Position numbers and translations under genes: made by a program
Assembly (NCBI GenBank): GCA_910591455.2
Contig: OU342804.1
Coordinates: 3,080,199 to 3,144,198 of the forward strand
From: Pholis gunnellus
Taxonomy: Eukaryota > Chordata > Actinopteri > Perciformes > Pholidae
DNA: 64,000 bases
Direction: 5' to 3'
Notes under the pieces: generated by a model
Database searches by the model: none
What the model was told of the DNA's origin: nothing
What the model saw: only the letters and a program-made list of their open reading frames with translations
Shown: positions 47,001-59,221 of the stretch, piece by piece
Layout: every line of letters begins with the position of its first letter
Position numbering within the stretch: the first letter of the stretch is position 1

Positions 47001-50000
47001 AATGGAAGAGGATCCATGGGAAGATTAAATCAAGGCAGACAGGAAAAGACATTTTAAGTAAATGGAATTATTGAGAGCATCATTTTGAACGAGCAGATGC
47101 ATTAAATAGAAAGGACAGATGGGCGGTGGCGAAGAGAGGGAGCGACTGGGAGGGCCGAGCGGCATCCAAGGAGGGTCGGGGGGGGGGGACCATGTCAGAC
47201 TGGAGGGCCACAACGTAAGAGATGGAGGGAGCACTTGGTCGGTCTCCAAGATATCGATTTACAAATTAGCCTTCGTGTGAGTGGCTCTGTGGGTAGAGAA
47301 AGAGGTGGGGGATGGGGGAATGTGGTATGGGAGCAGTTAGTGGTCCAGAATCAAATTATGTGTGAGAGCTGACAAGCAGGAGTAATGATGCTGGTGCTGA
47401 ACGCACAAAGAGCTGCACTCCCCGATACGCCCAACACGAGCACAACGTGGACGTAGACCTGAAAGGTCTGGCTGGGGGGGGGGGGGGGCATCTTCACAAT
47501 CAACACAGTGAAAATCAAGACGGCGAACCCCACAATTAACCAGCTAGTTGCTGCTTTTAACTTTTAATACTGGCTCTCGAGTTAGCTGTTAGGCTAGCTG
47601 TTGTGTCCGTGTACTGTGTTGCCGGCAGCTGCTTGAGTTAATTAGGTTTAACGGGATTCATTTGGAAGCAGTTGCTGCTTGTTTAACAGCGGCGGGAGGC
47701 GTGTGATGAAAAGTGATGTGAAAGAAGAGCGAGTATAGTGAGTAAACAGGAAAGTAGGGGGCTGACTTGCACCATTTTAAAACAAGGAGCCCTCAAATTA
47801 ATTTTCCTTCTCACCATGTTCATGTTTGCTTTCTTTGGTCTGTGAAAGCATCAACTAATCAACTAATATCTGACCTTTCCAGGCCTTTCATCTGCACACG
47901 AACACACCACCAATTAACAGTTTCCTTCTGAAATGCATCCAGCACGGTTAAAACCAGATGTAATCACCGTGATAAATGACCTCACCCAAAACAAATCTCT
48001 GCCTGCGCGTAGGTTTTTTTTTTTCATGTTAACCGCAGTGAATGGAAACTAAAACGACTGTATGGAAAAACCCATTCAACCATCTACAACACAGGAAGGT
48101 CTTTGGGCAATCATTTATATTTATTGGACTGAAACTCACCAAAAAAAAAGATTGGAGAAAACAAGACCGAAGTGATTTTCTGCAGATTAGAGTGCTTTTT
48201 TACTTTCCTCACAGGCTTATTCAAAGCAATTGATATGGAAGACATTCAGAAAGAATACATATTTGTATGAATAAGTCCAATATTAACCTGCAAGCATCTG
48301 ACAGCCTAACACAGGAAACACGCTCTGGGTGAGGAGAGTAATACAAAAAGAAGAAACAAGTGCAGCACCTGTTTTATGTCCAGGATGAATAAAAAATAAA
48401 TGAATTAGGGAGCCAGCAAAAAAAAAACAAGAAAAAAAAGAACTTCCTGTGAACATAACTGTAACATGACTCACTTTATTCTACTGGCACCGACACAAGA
48501 CTGTGCCGTCTGCTGCCCGTCAGACACTATTGCATGCACAGAGGTATTAAAAAAGACTTCCACGGCGGTTTGAAAGCCTTATAGTGGTCTCCATTCTTGT
48601 AACTGCTGTCTGCAGTACCTTGTTTGTCTCTGAGAAGCAGAGGGGACTTAGAAAGCTCCTCAAGAACGCCGGGTTGTCACTGCAGCGTTCCTATCAGCCC
48701 TCTTATTTCAAACCTGTTAATGTGTGCGCGATGCCGACGGATGTTAATCAAGTCTGTCTTTCTGTCCAGGTGTCCACATCCTGATCGCCGTCGGCGCCGT
48801 GATGATGGTGGTCGGTTTCCTCGGATGCTACGGCGCCATCCAAGAGTCCCAGTGTCTTTTGGGAACTGTGAGTCACATTTAAAGGTTCCCTGTGGAGTTT
48901 TAGATTTCAAGTAGCGGCATGGAGCTGTTTATAAAGAGTACAGTCTAGACCTGCTCTTTTTTGAAAAGTGTCATGAGGTAACCTCTGTTATGATTTGGCG
49001 CTCTGTAAATAAATAAAAGTTGTCTTGACATTTTTGGGTGGGTCCCCGTTTTTGTTGTGTACACCCGTGCACATGCGGTTGACGGCGTCCTCGGCCCTAC
49101 CAATGGTTTCACGCTGTTCCACTGATCAACAGGTGGGCGGCAAACATGCCAAGATATGCTGCAGTGTGTCAGCAAGAGCAGGGAAGAAGAAGACTGCAAG
49201 CCAGTTAACATGAATTTAAACAATGCTGGATTTTAAAATACCTAAAAAATTAAAAAAAAAGCGTCAGTGCAAATGTTCTGTGAGGATGGAAATGCACTCA
49301 ACATGATAGTTAGAGCTGAGGGATTCACACAGTGTGTTCTGGTGAGTAACGCTGATTGTGAAAACTCCACGGGGCCTTATTTTATCTCTTGTTTCAAAAG
49401 TAAAACCTTTTGTTTGCTAAATCCCTCCGGTAATCTGACGTTTTCTGTTCTGTCCCGCAGTTCTTCGCCTGCCTGGTCATCCTGTTCGCCTGCGAAGTCG
49501 CAGCCGGAATCTGGGGCTTCATGCACAAAGAGACCGTAAGACTGCAAAACACCCACAGGATACAGGATACAATACTCTGCAGTTTCTGGAACTGTTTGGA
49601 TCACATGAGTCAGAAACGATCCAAAAGGCAGTCACCACTGGAATCTAATTCTACAAATAGTTTAATACTAATAACATTAGTGCAGCCGGATCTTTATCTG
49701 CACAACTCTGCAGAACTACAGGTCGGCTTTAAACAGGAAGAATAGACTAGAATTAAAAATAACGCCGCACACACAGGGAGGCACGCGCCTGTATTATACA
49801 ACCACAATAACACAAAATCTATTTTTTTAACCTGTTTCTTTAAGGTGACGAACAGATATTGAAAGCTTATTTCTTATACCTCAATAGAGGCTTTGAACGT
49901 AAAAAGCAACCAGAAGTGAGGGAGAGGGTGGAGCTAACAATGTTACAATGAACCTTCATGAGCTGAAAACACACCGTGAAAGGGTTGAAGACAGAAACAC

Positions 50001-50025
50001 GGACAACTATTATTATTACTACTAC

Positions 50026-50058
<33 letters not shown>

Positions 50059-53000
50059 CCAGATTAGACAACGCCGTGGTAGTGACCTGTCAATCACAAG
50101 ATGGTCACGCCTTAAAGCTTAACCTGCTTTATCTTTTCTGTTTTCTAAATGAACCATAATCTACTAAATGAACATCATGCTGTATTGAAGAAGACTTGAA
50201 ACTAGAGATTGAGACCATAAACTCATGTTTACAATGTTTACTGAGGGAATAAATCAAGAGAGAAGTAGAGTCATTTTCTCATAGACTTCTATACATAGAC
50301 TATAATCAGAGGCGTTGACTATTGGGCTACTATAAAGAATGCAGCTTTCAGACACTTCTACACAAGCTTCACTTGTCAGACCTGTTTTAAAACGCAGTGG
50401 TTCTCTGTACGAATGCCCTTTCATGTCATTCGATGCTGAATGTTTTTAGTGTCTCTGTCCCGGGACACTTTTTTAAGTTTGAGGCCGAGCCCAGAGAAAC
50501 CTCTGTTTCCCGATTTAGGTGTCGAAGGAGATGATCAACTACTATGACTCCGTGTACGAAAAGGCCATGTCAGACACCCTGACCACCGACCTGAGCAAGA
50601 GACAGGCCGCCGCCTCCGTGCTCAAGGTCTTCCACGACACGGTACGAACATGCACTCTCAAATGTTTCACTTTGTGTTCAAGTCGATTGTACTGTAAATG
50701 TGTTACTTTTTTGTGTGTGTATTTTTAACTAGGAGAAACATAAGATGTACTTCGGAGAGTCGAAAAATGATTTGTAGGCAATTTTAATTTGAATCCTTTC
50801 AACTTTTTTGTGAACCTATTTATGTTTAGCGTTCAACTTGTGAAAGTTACTAAAATGATAAATATCTAAAAGTCAAAGAATCAGCTTTGAGTGGCTTCCT
50901 AATTACTGTTGAGATAGAACTTAATTCATCCTGAATGGAATGTTCCACTCGGTGGAAGACAACACGCGTTGATGAAGCACTCGTTGAAATAACGGATAAA
51001 GGATATCTGTGAAATAGCAGCCTAAACTCTCCACTGATGTGACGGAACACGCGGCGAGGTGCGTGTTCCGCGATTTTAACGGATGATGTTGAGACCAATG
51101 ATATTCGTTGACTCACAGTTGGAGCGCTTCCACTGTTTGGATGGAGCTAAAAAACGCACCTGGTTTATCAGCACAACAGATGTGTTAAAAAATAGCTCAT
51201 TAAAATGGGGGTCATCTTTTTATTAATTTAAACTAGGCCATCTTGTTTTGTTAATATGTGGGTAATGTAGTGTTTTGAGACATCTGCCGTTCCACATGAC
51301 CGCGGCTGGGTGTTTTTAAAAAAAATGACCTGTACCCTTAAAGAGATATTGATACCAATAGAGTACTTTATTTTCATACTACTTCATTCGATACCCGTCC
51401 CGTGAATGGAACCATTCAGTTGCGTTGATTGCCGCCGCCGCCGCCGCCGCCTCATTTATTTCCATCAGATGCCACAGGCGTGTAGCAAAGCCGCGCTTTC
51501 CAACATTCCGGTGGAATCCTGGCACGCTGAACCGCCGAGCGCCGTCAAATACGCCGTGCTCCACTTCGCCACACCACAATCTGCAGGGGCCAATCACACG
51601 TCGCTTTAAATCGAGTAGCGGCAGTGAGCCAAACCACACGAATAAGTCTTCTTTTTTTCTAGATCTGGGTACAAAAAGATTTGCATACGGGTATCGTTTG
51701 ACTGGAGACGTCTGGATACTACTTGGTGCTGGGTTATTTCTGTTGACACCAAAAATATATATATGGAATACCGACACCCAGCCCTACTTCTCATAAACGC
51801 AGCTGAACTAACATAAACCTATAGCATTGTTACATTATATCAGAGACTTAATAATTATATCCTCACAGGAAACATTCGAAAGAGGAATTGAGAATAGGGA
51901 GAAGTTCTGCAAACCAGTTTCCCCCACCTGGGGAGCTTATTAATAATAATCATATAAGTTATTAAAAGACAAACCTGACAATGTGAAGTGCTTTAAACTG
52001 AGTAAGAGGACACCATGTAGAGCACAGGGATCATCACTGTGTTGCTTTGTGTGTTTCAGCTGAGCTGCTGCGGGAAAGGCCACGCGACCTCCTTCCTGAC
52101 GCAGATGACGGACAAGCTCGGCCTGACTGACATCTGCCCCAGCAAAGGGACGTCAGTCGTAAGTGTGATCGTCAACACTTTCACGCTCCGACTGTCACGA
52201 GACATTCTGAGTTACATCAAATAGTCAAAGTTAACACCAATCATTATTCAGTATTCATTTATTATTCATGTCATCGAGATGTAATGGAGCGTTGAAGAAT
52301 GAAATGTAACACGCCCATGTCTATAATGCATTTTAAACATTACTATAAATGCTCCATGATCGTCTGATAGCGCTGTATAGTTACAAGCACTCATAAATAT
52401 TCACAATGCTTTAATCATAAACACATTATAAAGCATTTTATAATGACTTATATCATGTATCAAAAGACTTCATGATCGCTGGTCACTGACCTTTTCTTTT
52501 AGCAAGGATCATTATTATTATTCCCATAGTTGTAATACATTATAATCACTGTTATAATGCATTATAATGTGATTACAAGTTACTGTAAGTGGTTATTGTT
52601 TGCTGTAAGTAAAGTACAAATTATGACACCACAATTTATTAGTTGTATAGATATTTAATATTTGTTTAACTTAAAGCAAACAATGACCCTTATAGTAACT
52701 TATAATCACATTATAACGCATCACTGCAGTGATTCTGAAGAAGACAACTATGAGAATTACAATACACTATGATTCTTGCAAAAAATATAATAGATAATAG
52801 AGTGACAATAAGTCATTCTAGAATGCTTTATTATTTGTTGTGATTGTTGTTATGAAACATGAATATTTACGAGTACTTATTTATATATTTATACAGTGCT
52901 ATAAAGCAGATTGTAACACATTGTCACTATGTTTATAATGCATTGTAGGCACAGAGAGTGTGACTGGATGAACATTTGTAATGTTCCACTGACGGGTCGG

Positions 53001-53367
53001 AGACAAAGAGTGAAGTTCTCCCACGAACCCGTTGGTTGAATCACACAAAATAGTGGCAGGAAAACAAAGAAGTGCTGCCCTGAGCCTTCCACTCAGCACT
53101 TATTGTATTGGTATTAGTTCATTGCACTTATTGTATTTGTTTGTTTCTGCTCTGTACGTTTGCTCTGGTTTATGCTCTTAGATGCTTGTTTAACAAAGGA
53201 GATGCACTTATGGCTTCTGGTGACTAGTAGTTCTCTTGAATACCGATGTTGAATACACTTATTGTAAGTCGCTTTGGATGAAAGCGTCTGCTAAATGACT
53301 GTAATGTAATGTTAAGTGTCTCAGCAAACACAGCGTCTTCTTCTCCAGCTCCATTCTCACACAGACA

Positions 53368-53406
<39 letters not shown>

Positions 53407-55041
53407 CAGAGCTTACGTCACGGACAGGAAAGCCTTTGGAAAACAGCTACATTTGTGTGTTATATATTCTTCTGGCTCCAGCTTCATACTCAAATATAAG
53501 AGTGGTATTAATCTTGTCATGTAGAAGGTGAATGAGCGTATTTTGCCATGGCGTCAAACTATTTCTTTGGTGTTTTCTGTTACTCTGCTGTGAGAAAGCT
53601 CTGTGGGGTCGGTGGGGGGGGGGGGGGCCTGAAAAAGGTTGAGGAACACTGACGTGCCGTCGTCTGTTGATGGGATAACCAATGGGAGTATAGAGTTCCA
53701 ACAGAACTCTGCGGTGTGGAGAATCACCGAGGGCTGCTTCAGTGCAAAGTCTTCATGGAAAGATATGCGGGGGGGGGGGGGGAGTTATCTGTATTCACCA
53801 CTTGTGCTGCACGGGGGCCTTAAACTTGATTTCTTGGCAGCACATCGACATTACTGAAATGAACCGGAGTCCCATCCAAGACCCCGGTGTGCCAGGGCTG
53901 TCTTGTGTTCCGTTATATGGAACTGGTGTTTTTTTCCAGCACATGTAGCCAATATCTTTACAAAATAAAAGCACTGGCCTTTTACCCCAAAAGTAATGGG
54001 CGACAGAAAACATGGACTGAAAATCTTTTATTTTTTGACTGTGTGTGTAATCATAATAGACTAAATGCAAGGGTTAGGTATATAGAATTCTGCAACGATT
54101 GATTTCACACACTTTGCAGCATTAGTTTAAAGTGGTATGGCGCCAATGACTTCGTCAGTCCAGCCAACAAATTCGAGGGCTAACTGGTCACTGGTACAAC
54201 TATGAAATAGTACTTAAATATGAGGCTAAAGTAAATAAATGATTGCTGCTTTGAAGCGTTTATAAATGACGTGTTTTCTCGGCTCTCCTTTGCAGAATTG
54301 CCACTCGAGGATCTCCGAGTTGTTCACAGATAAGATCTACCTGATTGGTATCGCCGCCCTGGTGGTCGCAGTTATTATGGTGAGACACGGTGTACTTATT
54401 CCATGAATCCTTCCAAAAGCGTACAGAAGGAGCCATAACATAACCGCCATAACACAAGTTCAGTAGCTGTAGCTACATGGAGGCTGACAGCTGTGGCCAA
54501 GACACATTTTATTGACCAGAACATTTTCTTATTTGAATGAAGTAGGCTTTGTATGACTGCTAGTGTTTAGACGTTCAACATGTTTATATTCCTGAATGTA
54601 AGGTAAGTTTCTCTGTTTCTCGTTGTCTGTCTATTGGACATTTTAAACTACTTGGTCTGGATTAAAGGATGACACTTGTCTTCTTTGAAATCTATACTGC
54701 TGTCAACAAATCGCACAAGATCAAACCCAAAATAAAGTTTGGTGACAAACTTTATTTCTTCATCGTCGTTCGTTAATGGAGTTAAGACTTCATGTCACAG
54801 AAATATCAGGTGTTGGCTACACAAACAATCCTCAATAGGACTGTTTCGTTGTTGGTTTGGGTCTTATTTGGGTGTGTTTTTAAATACTTCTTTATGCATA
54901 GACAATATGTGAATATTTGTTTCTATTGAGGACAATGATTTCTAATCAGCACTTCTGTCCCGTGTTTCGTCGTCCTAGATCTTCGAGATGATCTTCAGCA
55001 TGGTGTTGTGCTGCGGGATCCGCAACAGCCCGGTGTACTAA
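34176..55041 (+). CDS. cd81: CD81 tetraspanin
   Basis: Four-pass membrane protein that organises tetraspanin microdomains; in mammals it partners CD19, integrins and EWI proteins. Eight exons: 34176-34241, 41539-41653, 48770-48867, 49461-49535, 50519-50641, 52060-52158, 54296-54379, 54979-55041; 240 residues against 236 in human. MGVEGCTKCIKYLLFFFNFI gives the palmitoylation cysteines C6 and C9 and TM1; HILIAVGAVMMVVGFLGCYG is TM2; FFACLVILFACEVAAGIWGF TM3; IYLIGIAALVVAVIM plus IFEMIFSMVLCC TM4. The large extracellular loop has CCG (162-164), C185 and C194, the four-cysteine tetraspanin pattern. The tail IRNSPVY is nearly the human IRNSSVY. All junctions close in phase. Which teleost cd81 duplicate this is cannot be decided. 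Confidence 0.96.
34242..41538. other. cd81 intron 1
   Basis: 7.3 kb. Contains long C or G homopolymers at 36727-36740, 38596-38606, 38777-38789, 39735-39751, 40358-40368 and 40628-40640; a (CA)n at about 38228-38247; an (AG)n at 41010-41036; a small tandem at 38972-39037 (GGTTGTAGGAAGACACGGCG twice). Copy 3 of the GCTAAGCTAGGCTA family lies at its end. No exon recognised. Long first introns often hold enhancers, but nothing specific can be claimed. Confidence 0.5.
41215..41395 (+). repeat. GCTAAGCTAGGCTA family, copy 3
   Basis: CCAGTCTTTGTGCTAAGCTA with GGCTAGCCAGCTG, GCAGCTTCATGTTTAGTG and CTTTCCCAAAATGTAGAACT in order, the fullest version of this repeat in the window. Confidence 0.7.
41539..41653 (+). 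CDS. cd81: cd81 exon 2
   Basis: Residues 23-60: rest of TM1 (LAGGVILGVALWLRHDP) and the small extracellular loop to TFYI. Acceptor GTTGCAG, donor GTACGT, phase 1. Confidence 0.95.
43318..43620 (+). repeat. pyrimidine-rich low-complexity tract
   Basis: Roughly 300 bases made mostly of C and T (CTTCTTCTTCTTCTCCTCC, CCCCTCCCCTCCCTCTCCCC), interrupted once by a mixed 50-base stretch at about 43440. It opens a Pro/Ser-rich frame that I regard as compositional. Confidence 0.75.
46103..46543 (-). repeat. repeat family A, copy 2 (reverse)
   Basis: Reverse complement order of copy 1: GATTGTATAGATGTCTATGG, CATGAGTTTATGGTCTCAAG, CAATACAGCATGATGTTCAT, GGGATTGACAGGTCGCTGCC, CCAATGGGTGACGTCACGAC. Near full length, in cd81 intron 2. 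Confidence 0.75.
48770..48867 (+). CDS. cd81: cd81 exon 3
   Basis: Residues 61-93: TM2 and the intracellular loop CYGAIQESQCLLGT. Acceptor TGTCCAG, donor GTGAGT. Confidence 0.95.
49461..49535 (+). CDS. cd81: cd81 exon 4
   Basis: Residues 94-118: TM3 and the first residues of the large loop (FMHKET). Acceptor TCCCGCAG, donor GTAAGA. Confidence 0.95.
50078..50375 (+). repeat. repeat family A, copy 3 (3' part)
   Basis: GTGACCTGTCAATCACAAG, TGAACATCATGCTGTATTGA, GAGACCATAAACTCATGTTT and CATAGACTTCTATACATAG follow copy 1 closely. The first third of the element is missing. In cd81 intron 4. Confidence 0.75.
50519..50641 (+). CDS. cd81: cd81 exon 5
   Basis: Residues 119-159: VSKEMINYYDSVYEKAMSDT through SVLKVFHDT, helices A and B of the large loop. 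The exon begins with GTG (Val), not a start codon. Acceptor GATTTAG, donor GTACGA. Confidence 0.94.
50642..52059. other. cd81 intron 5
   Basis: 1.4 kb. It includes a (CGG)n-type run, GCCGCCGCCGCCGCCGCCGC at about 51431-51451, next to CCATTCAGTTGCGTTGATT and, 300 bases on, TACTTGGTGCTGGGTTATTT and (AT)n; this looks like a diverged DNA transposon-type repeat, family unknown. No exon seen. Confidence 0.4.
52060..52158 (+). CDS. cd81: cd81 exon 6, CCG motif
   Basis: Residues 160-192: LSCCGKGHATSFLTQMTDKL and TDICPSKGTSV. Holds the signature CCG and a third loop cysteine. This is the loop's variable part and accounts for much of the difference from mammals. Acceptor GTTTCAG, donor GTAAGT. Confidence 0.95.
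52318..52950. mobile_element. imperfect palindromic fold-back element in cd81 intron 6
   Basis: Left arm about 52318-52611 and right arm about 52672-52950 are imperfect reverse complements around a roughly 60-base centre. Matching words include ATAATGCATTTTAAACAT with ATGTTTATAATGCATT, AAATATTCAC with GAATATTTAC, ATTATAATGTGATTACAAG with CTTATAATCACATTATAA, and TTGTTTGCT with AGCAAACAA. No coding frame. Resembles the palindromic, transposase-less elements of fish genomes. Confidence 0.75.
53091..53314 (+). mobile_element. SINE/LINE 3'-tail repeat
   Basis: Ends with AAGTCGCTTTGGATGAAAGC, GTCTGCTAAATGACTGTAA and a short TAATG run, the tail shared by several teleost SINE/LINE families. Upstream TTATTGTATTGG and TTCATTGCACTTATTGTA are within the same unit. 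Confidence 0.65.
53370..53404. repeat. (CA)n microsatellite in cd81 intron 6
   Basis: An uninterrupted CA run of about 35 bases, followed 200 bases later by two G14 homopolymers at 53614-53627 and 53769-53782. Confidence 0.9.
54296..54379 (+). CDS. cd81: cd81 exon 7
   Basis: Residues 193-220: NCHSRISELFTDKIYLIGIA and ALVVAVIM, the fourth loop cysteine and most of TM4. Acceptor TTTGCAG, donor GTGAGA. Confidence 0.95.
54979..55041 (+). CDS. cd81: cd81 exon 8, stop
   Basis: Residues 221-240: end of TM4, the juxtamembrane CC pair and IRNSPVY before TAA. Acceptor GTCCTAG. Confidence 0.95.
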   Translation: MFEMIFSMVLCCGIRNSPVY

Positions 55042-57510
55042 AGCGACGCGCCGCAGAAGGAGGGACGAGCGCGCAGCGTCTCCCGTCTCGCTCTTTTTCA
55101 TTTTCTTTTATAAAAGCAGGAAACGTCACATATATTGCTTGCTGGATTTAGTCGGCTCTTTGAGAAGACAACGTAGACCATTCTCTATTGAGCATTTCAA
55201 TTACGGTCTTTTTTGTTTTGTTTTGTTAGTGACAAATGCTGTTGTGCATATTTGACCAGTGCTTTCCTAACCCCGATATGTAGATATTATATCACACTGT
55301 CACACATGAATGACGTCCACCGGTGCTCGTGCTCTAATCCTTTAGTGACGCATTAGTGGTTTTACTGCTTCCTCCGCCTATGAACATGCTCTTATATTCT
55401 TGGATTTAATGGATGTTTTTTCACTGTTTTATGTATAAACTGTATATAAATATATATATTAACAGTGCTTTATGACTGCCGAAGCATGCAAATTGCATTG
55501 CAGTAGATCCTTCTCCTGTATCCTTCCCGCTCTCTCTGCTTGTCCGTCTTGCTCTAGACTAAACCAGATGATGGCGCACGTGACCGACACCAGTGAAGCG
55601 CTGGTGTTGGCCTCGTCGCGCCACACGAGAGGCGAACACACACACACGCAGCCCCTGTCCTACAAGACCGTTGTCCTGGTTCACACCCACGCCGCTGTGT
55701 GATGTCTGCGGGAACTGACTAAAGAAGGAATCGCAGTTATTTCTTGGAAGCTGGAACCAAAGTCAAAGTGCCCGATGTCTGTCGTTTTGGTCCCGTGGAG
55801 GTTTTTGTTGACCATTTGTCTTCGGCCGTTTGTTGTTCATTGTGTGTCCAAAATTGTCTCGAGTGCTCAGTTGTATGAAAACCTTTTAAGGAAAGTTTGG
55901 CCTAGCCTGGTCCCAGACTTAGGAATCACCACCTGCATCACAAATTTAGTCAAAGAAGTTTCAACTGTGTGGTAAACAAAAAGCCATTCCTTCTGAGTGT
56001 TATCTCTTCACTGCGCTTTGCCGGACTGGGAAATCGGTTTGAAATATTTCTGGAAAGCCGCCCCTTTGGTGCAATCTTTATTACATAACTATGATTAATC
56101 AAAAAGAGGAAAAAAAACCTTATACGTTTTATACAACTGTGCACTTCTTTGTGGAGGCAACTCGCTTAACACTATAATCTCCTAAATCAGAGGACTCAGA
56201 TTGAAATATGGCCCATAATTTAAAGCAAGTTGCCTCACATCTAGCTGTGCTCCTGATGCATCCATGTATTGGCCGCCTGTACCAGGTTGCTTAGCTCTGG
56301 AGGAACTTAATTAACAACATGCTCGTAGAGGAAGCGCACGGCGAGACTCCAGCCCGTAGCCAGCGCTGCCGCAGAAAGAGCCTTGGTTTGACGCTCTGAA
56401 AATCGGGGTTTTGCCTCGTCTGGTTAAGTTTAGTCCCGACTAGTCGCGTCTCGTCTGACATGCTTGTGTCGTCGTACTATCCCTCCTCGTTGTCCCCGCT
56501 CGTGGTGGTAACTGTTCCCGGTGCAGGGCGAGAGAAGCGGGTCGAAAGCCAGGAAAATAAAGAGCGGAGACTCCTGGAAGTCACAACACCCGGAGAAGAA
56601 GTAGTTCCAGCATGTAGCTCCCCTTAAAATGCAAAACCTATCCGCGGTATCTCGTGATTAATACCTGACCAAGTCGCACTAAACCCCCGTATCATTACAT
56701 GTGGGCTGCTGTATTGGATTGCATTTAATTTCACAAGTGGTCACTTGATTCTGCTTCTGTGACTGTCGCAGGCTGATTGCATTGGTGACACTGACCACAC
56801 TGACCACAAGTCGGTCTCACCTGCCTGCTGAAGTTCAGCCAATCAGATCCCTCCCACCCGGTCAACCGAACGTGCCGTTCATTTAGTCCAGCAGTGCTTC
56901 TTTTTTACTCCACCGCAAAATGTTGTTGTCCTGAGGTCTGTTCCTACGCACAGCTGCACCCGCACATGAAGTCACATCGTCTCGTGTAACCTCGCGTATC
57001 ATCACAGCTTTTTGTCGGTAGACTAAATAAAAAAATGTCTCGTTAACATCTCATACTTAAACCGAGAAACAGTAAAATAAATAGTGTCTTGTAATATTTA
57101 CAGCTCTGACGTACTAACAAAAATCATGAAGGCTGTAGAAAGACAATGTATGCCTTTTTTTTTTTTTTTTTTTCTTCCTGTATTGTGATATCAGTGTTTG
57201 GTACGTCGTCAAAGGAGTCAAGAAAGAAAGGGAGATATTTTGTGGCAGTGGTGACTGAGAAGAAGTCAATGGAATAATTGAATCAAATAAAGAATTATGA
57301 CAACAGCCACCAGTGCGGTGTTCCCCAATGACGAGGACACTAGCTGTGTTTCCCCACAGTGTTGTCCGCGTTGCCGCCCTTTTTTTTTTTTTTTTGAATT
57401 TTGGGAAGTGACACTCGGGACCCACTGCCACTTGGATCTCAGCCCCTTTCTACTCTTGTAGACTTCGGTTTGCCCAAATATAAAGGGATTAAATGTATTT
57501 TACAAATAAA
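55042..57510 (+). promoter_or_regulatory. cd81: probable cd81 3' UTR ending at AATAAA 57505-57510
   Basis: About 2.5 kb after the stop without another gene. AATAAA words occur near 56564, 57023, 57074 and 57505; the last is followed by a GT-rich GGTGGTCTTGTCTTTTG, a good downstream element. Earlier sites may also be used. Poly-T runs at 57158-57175 and 57379-57395 could alternatively mark inserted sequence, so the true end is uncertain. Confidence 0.4.
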
Positions 57511-59221
57511 ACCGGTGGTCTTGTCTTTTGTTTTTAGGATTTCTCATTGTGAAAAGTAGCAACTGCGACTTAAATTACAAGGATGATAACAAAAGAAATG
57601 GAAACCGGCCATCCTCGTCGAGGATCACCGGAGCCAGTGATGTCTGTAACAAGGTGACTAACAAGGCCCGTTCTTGCATCGTAAGGTGACTACAAAAAGA
57701 ATGAGAGTAATATTTCTAAAAGGTTTTGTTAATTTATTATTAGGGATTTAACTAAATTAAAACATTGCCTCTCGTAGATGTCATCGTAGACAATAGCCCT
57801 GTTATCTCCAGGCTAGTAACTTCATTGGATTTAGAAATGACCCCCCATGTCTGTGGGACATGTGACCCATTCACATGGGATAAGTAGCGTCTGTATTTTA
57901 CAGAAATGACATCAAGGCTCTGCATAACACCCACTTACATCACAAATATAATGCTATATTTTATTTATATATACTATGACAATTACTATCATATTATACA
58001 GGACTATTTCGGCCTCCAGAATTTGCACCAAAGATGGCGTCAAAACTTCTACCAAACCAAGATGCACACTGGACCAATGTTATCACACGAGCTCTGTGTT
58101 TGGTGAAATATCGCGGAATTATTTACATGACAGATTACAGACGGGTCAGATTCTCACGGAATTAAGAAGAAGCCGACCTCTACAATGAATACAAACCATA
58201 TATCCCCAGGTAATACTAGTATTGTGTGAATAGGGCTAATCATTTAAACTTGAATAGGCTTTATTTTTTACTATGTTAGACAATGTCCTCCATATAGAGT
58301 AGAGCCCTTTTTCCAGACAAGGAATACAAAACACTGCTTGTTTAATCTGTCTGTTAAAGTGATTCAGACGTGGGTGACTTTGACGTGTATGCTTCTCATA
58401 GCTTTACTCTGACAGGACAAGAAACCTCTATGGGAGTTTAGTGATGACAAAAGATTTGAAAGAGCACAAAACAAAGTCTAAGCACTACTCGGTCTGTAAA
58501 TCAAACTTTTACGAGTGCACATGCGCAGATCACAGTAGAAATACATTTGTGTACCGGGACAGAACTGTGAATGAAATGTGATGATTTGATCAGCAAGAGG
58601 ACTCGTGTAGCGCTATCTGAGCCGTCAGTCTGAGGGCCCTGAGCACAAACTTCCACTGAGAGCTGTGTCACCTGCTCAATTTGACCAGGAAGTGAAGGCT
58701 CATCCTTTTAGCGGGTGCAGTGGCGTTTTCTAACCACCAGATGGAGACATAGAGCTGTATTTGGTGTTATCCAGAGTTATCTTACAGAACTTCAATCTAC
58801 AGTGCAGATCCACACTCAAATGTCGACCTGCATACAGTAGTACTCACAATTTGCTCTCTCAAATCTTTTGTCACTGTACTTACTGTATATATATATTTAT
58901 ATATATGTATACTAATATTGTCACCTGGTGCACAAGAGGGAGTGTGGACAGAGACAGTTAGGAAGAAGACTGTTTTCTGTTCTGTCTGCGTCAGTGATGG
59001 ATTTTGAAACGTATTTGGTCATTTAGCGTTAATCAATGACCATTGTGAGCGAAAGTGACACTCGCCAACAATTCTAGTTTCATCATTTAATGTTATTAGA
59101 TAACAAATTCAAATTCTATTATTATCATGACTAAACTGATTTTGTGCAAAAGAGATTGTGATTGAGATAAAACATTTTACCCTAAAGCTTACCAATAACA
59201 CGTTATATGTCGTGTATTGAT

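Larger units (their letters stand above)
41654..48769. other. cd81 intron 2
   Basis: 7.1 kb with a strongly pyrimidine-rich block at 43318-43620, (AG)n at 46973-46998, G-runs at 47178-47188 and 47474-47488 and a reverse copy of repeat family A. Frames at 43238-43693 and 46453-46767 are repeat- or composition-driven. No exon recognised. Confidence 0.5.

Noticed and set aside
50519..50728. Separate small gene starting MSKEMINYYD
   Set aside because: It is cd81 exon 5 read with an artificial start; the first codon GTG is an internal valine and the frame runs on into the intron.
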